This document shows positions 1-8,255 of a DNA stretch of 64,000 bases, piece after piece. The DNA is from Paracoccus yeei ATCC BAA-599 (lineage in GTDB: Bacteria; Pseudomonadota; Alphaproteobacteria; Rhodobacterales; Rhodobacteraceae). A program made the translations under genes and the position numbers. Under the pieces are notes generated by a model that saw only the letters and a program-made list of their open reading frames with translations, did not search any database and was not told where the DNA came from. The stretch is from positions 17,467 through 81,466 of the forward strand of contig NZ_JHWH01000024.1 of the NCBI RefSeq assembly GCF_000622145.1. The letters run 5' to 3'. The first letter of the stretch is position 1, and each line of letters opens with the position of its first letter.

Positions 1-149
1 GTGAAATCGCCGACGACGGCCCAGACCTCGTCGGGAGATGCGTTCAGCGTCACGCTTTGATCGGTTTTCAGCCGCGAGGGGCCGTGCGCCTCGGCCGCCC
101 CCGTCATGGCGGCCAGCCCCACCGCCAAGGCCATCGCAAGCTGTCGCAT
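1..149 (-). CDS. SRPBCC/MxaD-like periplasmic protein, N-terminal fragment
   Basis: Reverse-strand gene starting at ATG 149-147 and running off the left edge, so only about 49 residues are visible. A strong AGGAAGGA ribosome site lies just upstream of the start. The N-terminus is a signal peptide (MRQLAMALAVGLAAM, cleavage near AEA-HG). It is followed by SVTLNASPDEVWAVVGDF, the opening strand and helix of START/SRPBCC (polyketide cyclase-like) domains. MxaD of methanol-oxidation clusters has this fold and a signal peptide, and the gene is divergent from a PQQ-alcohol-oxidation operon, so an MxaD-like role is likely but cannot be confirmed from a fragment. Confidence 0.6.
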   Translation of the reverse strand, partial: MRQLAMALAVGLAAMTGAAEAHGPSRLKTDQSVTLNASPDEVWAVVGDF

Positions 150-323
150 CGTGCAGTCCTTCCTGTTCCATTTGACAGGGCCGAGATGAAACCCCCGGCG
201 GGCCCGGGACAATCATCCTTAGGTATGGCTTTGGAAAGGAAGCTTATTATTTATCTTTTATTAGGGGATAATCCTTTGCGAACAAGGCGGGTCGTGCATC
301 ATCCGGTATGGGAGGAGATGACA
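150..323. promoter_or_regulatory. divergent intergenic region between SRPBCC gene and PQQ accessory operon
   Basis: This 174-bp divergent spacer is strikingly AT-rich at 222-275 against the surrounding high GC, the usual place for promoters. It must hold the promoters of both the minus-strand SRPBCC gene and the plus-strand operon that begins at 324. No single -35/-10 pair stands out clearly enough to name. Confidence 0.5.
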
Positions 324-1529
324 ATGCACCAGATCCGCTGGCCCGCCTTGGCGGGGCTTCTTCTTTGCACGGCCACCGCCATGCCCGCCTGGGCCGAGGT
401 GGAATACCGCGCCGCCGTGCTGCGCGTCGATGCGCCCGCAGGGCCGCTGCCGATCTCGCGGCTGGACCTCAAGCCCGACGACCTGGGCTTTGCGGGGGCC
501 GAACTCGGCACCGCCGACAATGCCACCACCGGCAGCTTCATGGGGCAAAGCTTCACGACCCAGACCGTCGCCGCCACGCCCGACACGGCCGAGGCCGAGT
601 TGACGAAGCTGCTGGACGCGGGCGTGCCCTATATCGTGGTCATGGCCGATGCGCCGACCGTCGTGCGGCTGGCCGATCTGGCGGGCGACCGGGCGCTGAT
701 CTTCAATGCGACCGCGACCGACGACAGCCTGCGGGCGGCCGACTGCCGGGCGAACCTGCTGCATGTGGCCCCGTCCGATGCGATGCTGGCGGATGCGCTG
801 GCGCAATACCTGGTCTGGAAGAAATGGACCGACTGGTTCCTGATCGAAGGCAGCCACCCCGAGGATCAGGCCCTGGCCGCCGCCTATCGCCGCGCCGCCG
901 AGAAGTTCGGCGCCCGGATCGTCGAGGAGCGCGTCTATGAGGACACCGGCGGCGCCCGGCGCACCGACAGCGGCCATGTCCAGGTGCAAAAGCAGATGCC
1001 GGTCTTTACCCAGCGCGCCGCCGATCATGACGTCGTGGTCGCCGCCGACCGGGCCGGGGTCTTTGCCGACTGGCTGCCCTATCACACCTGGGACGCGCGG
1101 CCGGTGACGGGCTCGGCCGGGCTGGTCCCGGAAAGCTGGCATCCCGCGCAAGAGGCCTGGGGCGGCACCCAGTTCCAGAGCCGTTTCGAGAAACTGGCGA
1201 ACCGCCCCGCCCGGCCCGAGGATTACCAGGTCTGGATGGCGCTGCGCGTCATCGGCGAGGCCGCGACCCGCACCAAGGGCGGCGACGACAAGGCCGTGCA
1301 TGACTTCATCCTGTCACCGAACTTCGACCTGGCCGCGTTCAAGGGACAAAAGCTCAGCTTCCGCGACTGGGACGGGCAGCTGCGCCAACCCGTGCTGCTG
1401 GCGGCCGATCGGGTCGTCGCCTCGGTCAGCCCGCAGGACGAATTCCTGCACCAGGTCAGCCAGCTGGACACGCTGGGCATCGACCGGACCGAATCCGAAT
1501 GCCGACGTCAACAGGGAGGTAAGGAATGA
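324..1529 (+). CDS. PQQ-dependent alcohol oxidation ABC system, periplasmic substrate-binding-like protein
   Basis: 401 residues with a signal peptide (MHQIRWPALAGLLLC..., cleavage near AWA-EVEY). It resembles the branched-chain-amino-acid-receptor-like proteins that sit in PQQ-alcohol-dehydrogenase gene clusters (the PedA1 type); ligand unknown. An upstream in-frame ATG exists at 318, but the GGAGGAG ribosome site at 311-317 is only properly spaced for ATG 324, so I chose 324. It heads a run of co-directional genes: its TGA overlaps the ATG of the beta-propeller gene, and the ABC ATPase and permease of the same kind of cluster follow about 1.7 kb later. In this family the binding protein accompanies an export-type ABC transporter, so it may be a sensor or scaffold and not an importer receptor. 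Confidence 0.8.
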   Translation: MHQIRWPALAGLLLCTATAMPAWAEVEYRAAVLRVDAPAGPLPISRLDLKPDDLGFAGAELGTADNATTGSFMGQSFTTQTVAATPDTAEAELTKLLDAGVPYIVVMADAPTVVRLADLAGDRALIFNATATDDSLRAADCRANLLHVAPSDAMLADALAQYLVWKKWTDWFLIEGSHPEDQALAAAYRRAAEKFGARIVEERVYEDTGGARRTDSGHVQVQKQMPVFTQRAADHDVVVAADRAGVFADWLPYHTWDARPVTGSAGLVPESWHPAQEAWGGTQFQSRFEKLANRPARPEDYQVWMALRVIGEAATRTKGGDDKAVHDFILSPNFDLAAFKGQKLSFRDWDGQLRQPVLLAADRVVASVSPQDEFLHQVSQLDTLGIDRTESECRRQQGGKE

Positions 1530-2491
1530 GAACTGCCGTTCTGGGCTGCCTGGCCGCGCTGTGCGCCGGTCCGGCCCTGGCCGACAAGATCTTCGTGTCG
1601 AACGAAAAAGGCAACACGATCAGCGTTCTGGATGCCACCAGCCTTGAGGTGATCCACACCATCGAAGGCATGCAGCGGCCGCGCGGCATCACCGCCTCGC
1701 CCGATGGCAAGCACATCTATGTCTGCGCCTCGGACGACAACCTGGTCAGGGTCTACGACGCCGCCACCTATGAGGAACTGCCCTCGCTGCCGTCCGGACC
1801 GGACCCCGAACTGTTCGTGCTGCACCCGTCCGGGAACCCGCTGTTCATCGCGAATGAGGACGACAACATCGTCACCGTGGTCGACGTGAACACCCGCCAG
1901 GTCCTGGCCGAGGTTCCCGTGGGGGTCGAGCCCGAGGGCATGGGCGTCAGCCCGGACGGCAAGATCGTGGTCAATACGTCCGAAACGACGAACATGGCCC
2001 ATATGATCGACACCTCGAGCTATGAGATCGTGGCGAACGTGCTGGTCGACTCGCGCCCCCGCTTTGCCGAATACACGCCGGACGGCAAATTGCTGTTCGT
2101 CACGGCCGAGATCGGCGGCACGGTCAGCGTGATCGACACCGCCACGAACGAGGTCACGAAGAAGATCACCTTCGAGGTGCCGGGCGTGCTGCCCGAGGCG
2201 CTGCAGCCCGTGGGCTTGCGGGTGACGGCGGACGGGACCAAGGCCTATGTGGCGCTTGGGCCGGCGAACCGGGTGGCGGTGCTGGATCTGGCCAGCCTCG
2301 AGGTCAAGGATTACCTGCTGGTGGGGCAGCGGGTCTGGCAGCTGGCCTTCTCGCCCGACGGCAAGTTCCTCTACACGACGAACGGCAATTCCAACGACAT
2401 CTCGGTCATCGACACGGCGACCGACGAGGTGACCGTCTCGGTCCCGGTGGGCGAACAGCCCTGGGGGGTCGTTGCGGTGAAATCCGACTGA
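1526..2491 (+). CDS. YVTN-family beta-propeller protein of PQQ-dependent catabolism
   Basis: 321 residues with a short signal peptide ending at LA-DKIFVSNE. The rest is repeated YVTN/SMP-30-like blades: recurring ISVLDATS, VRVYDAATY, VTVVDVNTR, VSVIDTATN and ISVIDTATD strands, each followed by SPDGK-like turns, consistent with a seven-bladed propeller. It belongs to the beta-propeller proteins regularly found beside PQQ alcohol dehydrogenases (PedA2 type). No PQQ-ligand tryptophan docking motifs are seen, so it is probably a structural or binding protein and not itself a quinoprotein. Its start overlaps the stop of the upstream gene (ATGA), indicating translational coupling. Confidence 0.85.
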   Translation: MRTAVLGCLAALCAGPALADKIFVSNEKGNTISVLDATSLEVIHTIEGMQRPRGITASPDGKHIYVCASDDNLVRVYDAATYEELPSLPSGPDPELFVLHPSGNPLFIANEDDNIVTVVDVNTRQVLAEVPVGVEPEGMGVSPDGKIVVNTSETTNMAHMIDTSSYEIVANVLVDSRPRFAEYTPDGKLLFVTAEIGGTVSVIDTATNEVTKKITFEVPGVLPEALQPVGLRVTADGTKAYVALGPANRVAVLDLASLEVKDYLLVGQRVWQLAFSPDGKFLYTTNGNSNDISVIDTATDEVTVSVPVGEQPWGVVAVKSD

Positions 2492-2503
2492 AGGGAGGCG
2501 AAG

Positions 2504-2935
2504 ATGAAGGCATGGATCCTGGCCGCGGCGCTGATGGCCGCAGGCACGGCGGGGGCGCAGCAGTTCGATTACGGCTTTGCGGGGCTGATGGGCAAGGCGA
2601 ACCGGGTCGAACTGGCGCCGCTGACGCTGGGCTCGGGCAAGCCGGTGGCGGAAAAGCCCTATGACCTGAAATCGGGCGCCTATTACAAGATGAAGATCGT
2701 GGCCGACGGCTCGGCGGAACTGGCGCTGTCGGGCGGCGATTTCTTCCGCGCCGTCTGGATCAACGAGATCGTCATCAACAACATCGAGGTGCGCCCCATG
2801 GGCGTCCATTCGCTGGAATTCGACGCCGCCGGCGAGGCCGAGATCAGCTTCATCGCGATCACGCCCGGCACCTTCGAACTGGCCATTCCCGGATCGCACG
2901 GGGACAGCCAGAAAGCCGTCTTCAACATCCGCTGA
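2504..2935 (+). CDS. small secreted protein, cupredoxin-like, PQQ cluster
   Basis: 143 residues with a clear signal peptide (MKAWILAAALMAAGTAGA-QQ) and a GGGAGG ribosome site. The mature part is beta-strand rich and contains no cysteine. It ends with a segment on C-terminal features (TPGTFELAIPGSHGD) that recalls cupredoxin-type beta-sandwiches, but I see no complete type-1 copper site. It lies between the beta-propeller gene and the small acidic PepSY-like gene, 12 and 14 bp from each, so it is part of the operon. Function unknown; a periplasmic accessory role in PQQ-linked alcohol oxidation is inferred from position only. Confidence 0.7.
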   Translation: MKAWILAAALMAAGTAGAQQFDYGFAGLMGKANRVELAPLTLGSGKPVAEKPYDLKSGAYYKMKIVADGSAELALSGGDFFRAVWINEIVINNIEVRPMGVHSLEFDAAGEAEISFIAITPGTFELAIPGSHGDSQKAVFNIR

Positions 2936-2949
2936 CCCAGGGAGAGACC

Positions 2950-3201
2950 ATGAAACGCATCCTGCTTGCCTCGACGCTGATCGCCTTCGGCGCCCCGGCC
3001 TTTGCCGACACCGATCCGACCGCCGACCAGGTCGCCAAGATCGACGAGGCGCTGGCCGCCATGACCTGCGAGGTCGATGCCGACAATATCGACGTCGAGA
3101 ACGACGGCAGCTTCGATCTGGACGACGTGATCTGCGCTGATGGGCAATATGACATCAAGCTGAACGCCGATTTCACCGAAAAAGAGCGGCGCAAGGAATG
3201 A
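2950..3201 (+). CDS. small secreted acidic protein, PepSY-like
   Basis: 83 residues, signal peptide MKRILLASTLIAFGAPAFA-DT, preceded by GGGAGA. The mature protein is only about 63 residues and very acidic (runs of D/E around DADNIDVENDGSFDLDD), with two cysteines (TCEVD and VICAD) that could form a disulfide. The order helix, then ENDGSFDLDDV strand, then YDIKLNADF strand resembles a PepSY domain. The stop overlaps the ATG of the ABC ATPase by four bases. The acidic surface could bind metal, which would be of interest beside a lanthanide-type dehydrogenase, but that is speculation. Confidence 0.7.
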   Translation: MKRILLASTLIAFGAPAFADTDPTADQVAKIDEALAAMTCEVDADNIDVENDGSFDLDDVICADGQYDIKLNADFTEKERRKE

Positions 3202-3959
3202 TCCTGCCCACGGGCGCGGGGGACCTTCCCCCCGCGCTTGACATCCAGGGCGTGAGCCACCGCTTTGGCACCGTCGAGGCGCTGCGCGACGTCAGCTTCA
3301 CGGTCCGGCCGGGCAGCTTCTGCGCGCTGCTGGGGATCAACGGCGCGGGAAAGACCACGCTGTTCTCGCTGGTCACGCGGCTTTACGATTCGACCTCGGG
3401 CCGGATCGCCGTGGCGGGCTTCGACGCTCGGCGCCAGCCCGGCCGGGCGCTGTCGCGGCTGGGCGTGGTGTTCCAGTCCCGCGCCCTGGACAGCGACCTG
3501 ACGCTGCGCCAGAACCTGGCCTATCACGCGGCGCTGCACGGCATCCGCCGCCGCGACGCCCTGCCCCGCATCGCCGAGGTGCTGGCGCTGGTCGACCTGT
3601 CCGACAAGGCCGGCGCCCGCGCCTCGACCCTGTCGGGCGGCCAGCAGCGCCGGGCCGAGATCGCCCGCGCCCTGCTGCACCGCCCCCAGCTTTTGCTGCT
3701 GGACGAGGCGACGGCGGGCCTGGACCTGCGCGCCCGGGCCGAGGTGCTGGCCCTGACCCGCCGCCTGATCGCCGAGGAGGGCGTCTCGGCGCTTTGGGCC
3801 ACGCATATCTTCGACGAGATCACGCCGCAGGATCATGTCGTGCTGCTGCATCGCGGCCGGGTGCTGGCCGACGCGCCCGCCGCCGAGCTGATGGACGGGG
3901 ACACCCTGCCCGCCGCCTTCCTGCGCCTGACCGGCACCGATGCGGAGATCCTGGCATGA
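3198..3959 (+). CDS. ABC exporter ATP-binding subunit (PQQ alcohol dehydrogenase system)
   Basis: 253 residues with all ABC ATPase motifs: Walker A GINGAGKTT (about residues 46-54), Q-loop VVFQSRALD, signature LSGGQQRR, Walker B LLLLDEATAGLD and the H-loop WATHIFDE. The sequence around the Q-loop and the C-terminus is of the drug/lipid exporter (DrrA/NodI-like) type, which matches the ABC-2 permease encoded next. The family is the PedB-like ATPase that accompanies PQQ-dependent alcohol dehydrogenases. Its stop overlaps the permease start (ATGA at 3956-3959). The exported substrate is not known from sequence. Confidence 0.88.
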   Translation: MILPTGAGDLPPALDIQGVSHRFGTVEALRDVSFTVRPGSFCALLGINGAGKTTLFSLVTRLYDSTSGRIAVAGFDARRQPGRALSRLGVVFQSRALDSDLTLRQNLAYHAALHGIRRRDALPRIAEVLALVDLSDKAGARASTLSGGQQRRAEIARALLHRPQLLLLDEATAGLDLRARAEVLALTRRLIAEEGVSALWATHIFDEITPQDHVVLLHRGRVLADAPAAELMDGDTLPAAFLRLTGTDAEILA

Positions 3960-4756
3960 AGGGCTGGACCACTGCCTTCGGCGGCATCGTGCGGCGCGAG
4001 TTCCTGCGCTTTACCCGCCAGCGGGAACGGTTCCTGGCCGCGCTGGTCCGGCCGCTGGTCTGGCTGTTCATCTTTGCGGCCGGCTTCCGCTCGGTCCTGG
4101 GGCTCTCGATCACGCCGCCCTATCGCACCTATGTCCTTTACGAGGTCTATGTCACCCCCGGCCTGTGCGGCATGATCCTGCTGTTTTCCGGGATGCAGTC
4201 GTCGCTGTCGATGGTCTACGACCGTGAGACGGGGGCCATGCGCAGCCTGCTGGTCAGCCCCTATCCGCGCTGGTTCCTGCTGGGGTCCAAGCTGGTCGCC
4301 TCGGTCATGGTGGCGGTGATGCAGGTCTATGCCTTCCTGCTGATCGCCTGGCTCTGGGGCATCCGCCCGCCGTGGCACGGCTATCTGACGGTGCTGCCGG
4401 CGCTGGTGCTGGCGGGGGTGATGCTGGGGTCCCTGGGCTTGCTGATCTCCTCGGCGATCCGGCAGCTTGAGAATTTCGCCGGGGTGATGAACTTCGTCAT
4501 CTTCCCGATGTTCTTTGCCTCGACCGCGCTTTATCCGCTGTGGCGGATGCGCGAATCCAGCACGCTTCTGCACGACATCTGCGCGCTGAACCCGTTCACC
4601 CATGCGGTCGAACTGATCCGCTTCGCGCTTTACGGCCAAGTCGAGCCGGTGTCGCTGGCCGTCACGCTGGGCTGCATCCTGGTCTTTTTCGGGGGGACCG
4701 TCTTCATGTATGATCCGGCCAAGGGCCTGTGGCGCGGCCGCAAGGGAGGGGTGTGA
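3956..4756 (+). CDS. ABC-2 type permease (PQQ alcohol dehydrogenase system)
   Basis: 266 residues, predicted inner-membrane protein with about six hydrophobic segments. The first begins at LAALVRPLVWLFIFAAGF, and the amphipathic N-terminus (VRREFLRFTRQRERF) is typical of ABC-2 exporters. The conserved ALNPFTHAVELIR segment near the C-terminus is a hallmark of NodJ/DrrB-like permeases. It forms the membrane half of the exporter with the ATPase it overlaps and corresponds to PedC-type proteins of PQQ clusters. It is followed after 2 bp by another secreted protein gene, so the operon continues. Confidence 0.87.
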   Translation: MKGWTTAFGGIVRREFLRFTRQRERFLAALVRPLVWLFIFAAGFRSVLGLSITPPYRTYVLYEVYVTPGLCGMILLFSGMQSSLSMVYDRETGAMRSLLVSPYPRWFLLGSKLVASVMVAVMQVYAFLLIAWLWGIRPPWHGYLTVLPALVLAGVMLGSLGLLISSAIRQLENFAGVMNFVIFPMFFASTALYPLWRMRESSTLLHDICALNPFTHAVELIRFALYGQVEPVSLAVTLGCILVFFGGTVFMYDPAKGLWRGRKGGV

Positions 4757-4758
4757 CG

Positions 4759-5361
4759 ATGCGCAGCATTCTGTCGGGGGTGATCCTGTCGGCCTTGGCC
4801 GTCACGGCAGGCCATGCGGCGGGCCCGGTCGATCCCGACTGGCCCTGCGTCCAGCGCCGCCAGCCCGCGCTGTCGGTCGGCCAGATCTGGGGCGGCCCGC
4901 CGCCCGACGACGCCGCGCAGGCGCATATCGAGGATCCGGACGTGCAGCAGCTGGCCCAGGTCATCGCGCTGCGCCGCACCCCCTTGCCCGAGGCCGAGGG
5001 CCTGGTGCGCGACTTTGCCGGCGCCCATGACGCATCGGCGCTGGTCGGGCTGTTCCTGGCGGCCTTTGACCACATCCAGCACCAGCGCAACCGCGTCATG
5101 GAGGGCATCACCCGCTATGCCCACAAGCAGGAGGCGCTGGAGGTCCGGATCGAGGACCTGCGCCATGAATTCGCGCGGCTCGATCAGGCCGAGCCCAAGG
5201 ATTTCGACGCGCTCGACAAGATCGAGGAACAGATCGACTGGTCCACCCGCATCTTCCAGGACCGCCAGCAGTCGCTGACCTATGTCTGCGAAACGCCGGT
5301 GGTGCTGGAACAGCGCGCCTTTGCCCTGGGCCGGATCATCGCGGCCCAGGTGCCGCGCTGA
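4759..5361 (+). CDS. secreted helical hypothetical protein
   Basis: 200 residues beginning MRSILSGVILSALAVTAGHAA, a signal peptide. The mature protein starts with a Cys-containing segment (DPDWPCVQRRQP) that is often seen in periplasmic proteins of this operon type. It then becomes strongly helical, with heptad-like stretches around RNRVMEGITRYAHKQEALEVRIEDL that suggest a coiled coil. A second cysteine lies in TYVCETP, so a disulfide is possible. It starts 2 bp after the permease stop. I do not recognise a named function; a periplasmic partner of the ABC exporter or of the kinase encoded next is plausible. Confidence 0.65.
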   Translation: MRSILSGVILSALAVTAGHAAGPVDPDWPCVQRRQPALSVGQIWGGPPPDDAAQAHIEDPDVQQLAQVIALRRTPLPEAEGLVRDFAGAHDASALVGLFLAAFDHIQHQRNRVMEGITRYAHKQEALEVRIEDLRHEFARLDQAEPKDFDALDKIEEQIDWSTRIFQDRQQSLTYVCETPVVLEQRAFALGRIIAAQVPR

Positions 5362-5398
5362 CCGCTTGGCCGCCCGCCTTCCGCCCCGGCCGAGCCGC

Positions 5399-6907
5399 AT
5401 GACCTGCCGTCCCAGCCTGCGGTTCCGGCTGTGGCTGGGCGCCCTGCTGCTGGCGGGGCTGGCGGTGACGGCGGCGGGGCTGGCCGCCTGGGGCCTGATC
5501 CGCACCCAGGCCCATGCGATCGAGGCGATGGCCGCGCAGAACCGGATCGAGGCCTATGGCGCGCTGTCGGCCCGGCTGAACGAATGGCTGCTGGCCTGGG
5601 TCGGCGCGCCGGGGATGGTCCCGGGCATGCCCGGTCCCGACAGCCGGCCCGTGGTCCAGGCGCTGGACCGGCTGGACCGGCTGCTGGCCGAGGATGTGAA
5701 GGCTGCCCCCGATCCGACCGAAGCCACCGTCCGCGCCCGGCAAAGCATGACCCCGGCCCGGCTGCGCGGCCTGTTCAACCAGTTGGAAAGCACCTTTCGC
5801 ACCACCCCGCCCGACACGCCCGCCGGACAGGCGGCGCTGGCCTTTCACGCCGCCCAGGCGCCCGGCGCCATCGCCCGGCAGATCGACCACGAAATGCATC
5901 GCCGCGAAGCCGCCCTTGTCGCCATGCAATCCTTGCGCCGCCCGCTGCTGACCGGGGCGGCGCTGGTCGCGCTGGCCGCGCCCCTTGTATTGGCCGCGCT
6001 GTACCTGCTGGTGCTGGGCCCGCTGTTCCGCCGGCTGCGGCAAGGCACCGCCTTTGCCGCGACGCTCTCGGCCGCCGACCTTCCGCACGGGGCGGGCGGG
6101 CACGACGAACTGGGGCTGATGTTCGCCCGCCTGCGCCAGATGGCGGCGCGCATCGACCGCCGCCGCGCCCGGCTGGAGGCGGCGATCGAGGAGCGCACCG
6201 CGGCGCTTTCCGCCGCGAACGACCGGCTGGCGCTGATCGACCGCAACCGGCGCCGCTTTTTCGCCGATGTCGGCCACGAGCTGCGCACCCCCCTGACCGT
6301 CATCATTGGCGAGGCGGAACTGGGCGAGGCCCATCCCGACCCCGAAGCCCGCGCCGCCTTCCAGACCATCGGCGCCCGCGCCGCCCGCCTGTTCCGCCGG
6401 ATCGAGGACATGCTGCGCATCGCCCGGTCCGAAAGCGGCCGGCTGGAGCTGGCGGCCGAGCGCGTGGACCTGGGCGCGGCGGTTCGGGGGGCGCTGGCCG
6501 ACCTTGCCCCGGCGCTGAAGCGGGCGGGCGTCTCGGCGCAGGTCGACCTGCCCCCGCTCGCCGTGCAGGGCGATCCCGACTGGCTGCGCCAGGTCTTTGC
6601 CGGCCTGTTCGAGAACGCCGCGAAATACGCCGGCCGGGGCGCCGAGGTCACGGTCTCGGCCCGGGCCGACGGGGGGATGGCCCTGGTCCGGGTCGCCGAC
6701 ACCGGACGCGGCCTGCCCGAGGGCCTGGGCGCGGCGGTGCTGGACCGCTTTACCCGCGACGCCCAGGCGGATCAGGGCGGCGGCTTCGGCGTGGGCCTTG
6801 CCCTGGCGCGCTGGGTCGTGGAAACCTTGGGCGGCAGCCTGGTGCTGGCGCCCTCGGCCACGGGCCTTGCGCTGGACCTGCGGCTGCCCCTTTGGGAGGA
6901 GGAGTGA
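5399..6907 (+). CDS. membrane sensor histidine kinase
   Basis: 502 residues from ATG 5399. One membrane segment lies near the N-terminus (LWLGALLLAGLAVTAAGLAA) and a second near residue 185-205, enclosing a periplasmic sensor region of about 140 residues rich in helix. A HAMP-like stretch follows, then the H-box FADVGHELRTPLTVIIGE with phospho-acceptor His near residue 293. The ATPase domain has N-box LFENAAKYAG, G1 VADTGRGLP and G2 GGGFGVGLALA. The stop overlaps the start of the response regulator. Its place between the PQQ accessory operon and xoxF suggests control of methanol or alcohol oxidation, like other two-component systems of methylotrophs, but the signal is unknown. Confidence 0.88.
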   Translation: MTCRPSLRFRLWLGALLLAGLAVTAAGLAAWGLIRTQAHAIEAMAAQNRIEAYGALSARLNEWLLAWVGAPGMVPGMPGPDSRPVVQALDRLDRLLAEDVKAAPDPTEATVRARQSMTPARLRGLFNQLESTFRTTPPDTPAGQAALAFHAAQAPGAIARQIDHEMHRREAALVAMQSLRRPLLTGAALVALAAPLVLAALYLLVLGPLFRRLRQGTAFAATLSAADLPHGAGGHDELGLMFARLRQMAARIDRRRARLEAAIEERTAALSAANDRLALIDRNRRRFFADVGHELRTPLTVIIGEAELGEAHPDPEARAAFQTIGARAARLFRRIEDMLRIARSESGRLELAAERVDLGAAVRGALADLAPALKRAGVSAQVDLPPLAVQGDPDWLRQVFAGLFENAAKYAGRGAEVTVSARADGGMALVRVADTGRGLPEGLGAAVLDRFTRDAQADQGGGFGVGLALARWVVETLGGSLVLAPSATGLALDLRLPLWEEE

Positions 6908-7599
6908 TGGCGCATATCCTTGTGGTCGAGGACGATCCCGACATCGCCTCGCTGCTGTCGCGGGGCCTGGGCGCGGCGGGGCACCGCGTCGACTGGGCCG
7001 ACACGGTCGAGGCGGCCGCCGACCGCATCGCGGCCGCCAGCTTCGACGCGGCGATCATCGACATGATGCTGGGCGACGACAGCGGCGCAAGCCTGCTGGC
7101 CGACCTGCGCGCGCAGGGCAACCGGATGCCCGCGATCATGCTGTCGGCCTTGGCCCGCGTCGAGGACCGGGCCGAGGGGCTCGAGGCCGGGGCGCAGGAT
7201 TATGTGGTCAAGCCCTTCCAGCTGTCCGAACTGCTGGCCCGGCTTGAGGTGCAGCTGCACCGCGCGGCCCCCCGGCAGGGGCCGATCGCCCTGGGCCGGC
7301 TGGTCTATGACCCCGACACCCGCGCCGCCTCGGCCCTGGGCGGCACCGGCCGCGCGGTCGTCATGACCGAACGCGAGGGCGAGCTGCTGGCCTATCTGAT
7401 GGCGCGCCCGGGCCAGGTCCTGACCCGGGGCGAACTGTTCGACGCACTCTGGGCCCAGCACGGCGGATCGACCGACAATGTGGTCGACGTCTATCTGGGC
7501 TATATCCGGCGCAAGCTGGACAATTTCACACCCTATGGGCTGGCGCTGCGCACCCTGCGCCGGCGCGGCTTTGTCCTGACGCAGGAGATTTCGGAATGA
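6907..7599 (+). CDS. OmpR/PhoB-family response regulator
   Basis: 230 residues. The receiver domain has the acidic pocket VVEDD, phospho-acceptor Asp52 in AAIIDMMLGDD, and Lys102 in YVVKPFQ. A C-terminal winged-helix output domain contains VMTEREGELLAYLMARPGQ and ends with the IRRKLD...LRTLRRRGF pattern of the OmpR family. The ATG shares an A with the TGA of the kinase gene, so the two are translationally coupled and form a cognate pair. DNA targets cannot be read from the sequence; xoxF, about 3 kb away, is a reasonable candidate. Confidence 0.92.
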   Translation: MAHILVVEDDPDIASLLSRGLGAAGHRVDWADTVEAAADRIAAASFDAAIIDMMLGDDSGASLLADLRAQGNRMPAIMLSALARVEDRAEGLEAGAQDYVVKPFQLSELLARLEVQLHRAAPRQGPIALGRLVYDPDTRAASALGGTGRAVVMTEREGELLAYLMARPGQVLTRGELFDALWAQHGGSTDNVVDVYLGYIRRKLDNFTPYGLALRTLRRRGFVLTQEISE

Positions 7600-8255
7600 A
7601 GGCACCTGTCCTGGCCCTGCTTCTGGGGCTGGCTTTCCCCTTGTCCGCCCTGGCGGGCGGGCTGACCGACCTTCTGATGGCGCCGGGCCTGCTGACCCAG
7701 GCCCCGGCGGGGGCGGATGGCGCGATCCTGCGCTATGCCCATGAACGCCGGCTGCCCGCGCCGCGGCAGGCGGACCCTTCGGCGCAGGCGGCGGGGGGCA
7801 TCCTGCCCACGCGGCCGGTCGAGCGCGGCCAGGCGGTGCTGTCCCTGTCCCAGGACGACAGCCTGCTGGCGCTGAGCCTGTCGGACGACAAGACGCCCGC
7901 ACATGTGGTGGCCGAGTTCCCGCGCTCGGGTCCCAATCCCATCCTGCTGTTCTTTCTGGAAAACGTGGTGCGCAGCATGGCGACGCAGACCGGCGGCAGC
8001 CCCTATTACATCCGCAACCGGATCCGCGACAGCCTGGTGGCCTTGCCCGCCGGGACGGCGCGGGACGGCGTGGCCGAGGTCGCGCTGCAGCCCTTCGCCG
8101 GCGACCCCAACGCGCCGCGCATGGGCGAATTCGCCAAGCTGCGGCTGGCGATCCGCTATGACCCCGCCCGGCCCGGCGCCCTGGTCGGGCTGGACGCCGA
8201 TACCGGCGATGCCGGCGGCTATCACGAGACCCTCGGCCTGATCGCGGAGAAATGA
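7596..8255 (+). CDS. secreted hypothetical protein following the two-component system
   Basis: 219 residues with a signal peptide (MKAPVLALLLGLAFPLSALA-GG). The start codon overlaps the stop of the response regulator gene (ATGA at 7596-7599). The mature protein is low in cysteine. It has a predicted beta-rich middle (QAVLSLSQDDSLLALSLSDD) and an alpha/beta C-terminal part with FLENVVRSMATQTGGSPYYIRNRIRDS. I do not recognise the family. Operon position suggests a periplasmic protein working with the kinase or the ABC system. Confidence 0.65.
   Translation: MKAPVLALLLGLAFPLSALAGGLTDLLMAPGLLTQAPAGADGAILRYAHERRLPAPRQADPSAQAAGGILPTRPVERGQAVLSLSQDDSLLALSLSDDKTPAHVVAEFPRSGPNPILLFFLENVVRSMATQTGGSPYYIRNRIRDSLVALPAGTARDGVAEVALQPFAGDPNAPRMGEFAKLRLAIRYDPARPGALVGLDADTGDAGGYHETLGLIAEK

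Noticed and set aside
57..323. Long 5' extension of the periplasmic binding protein from ATG 57
   Set aside because: The extension overlaps the divergent SRPBCC gene and an AT-rich promoter region, and the signal peptide begins only at 324.
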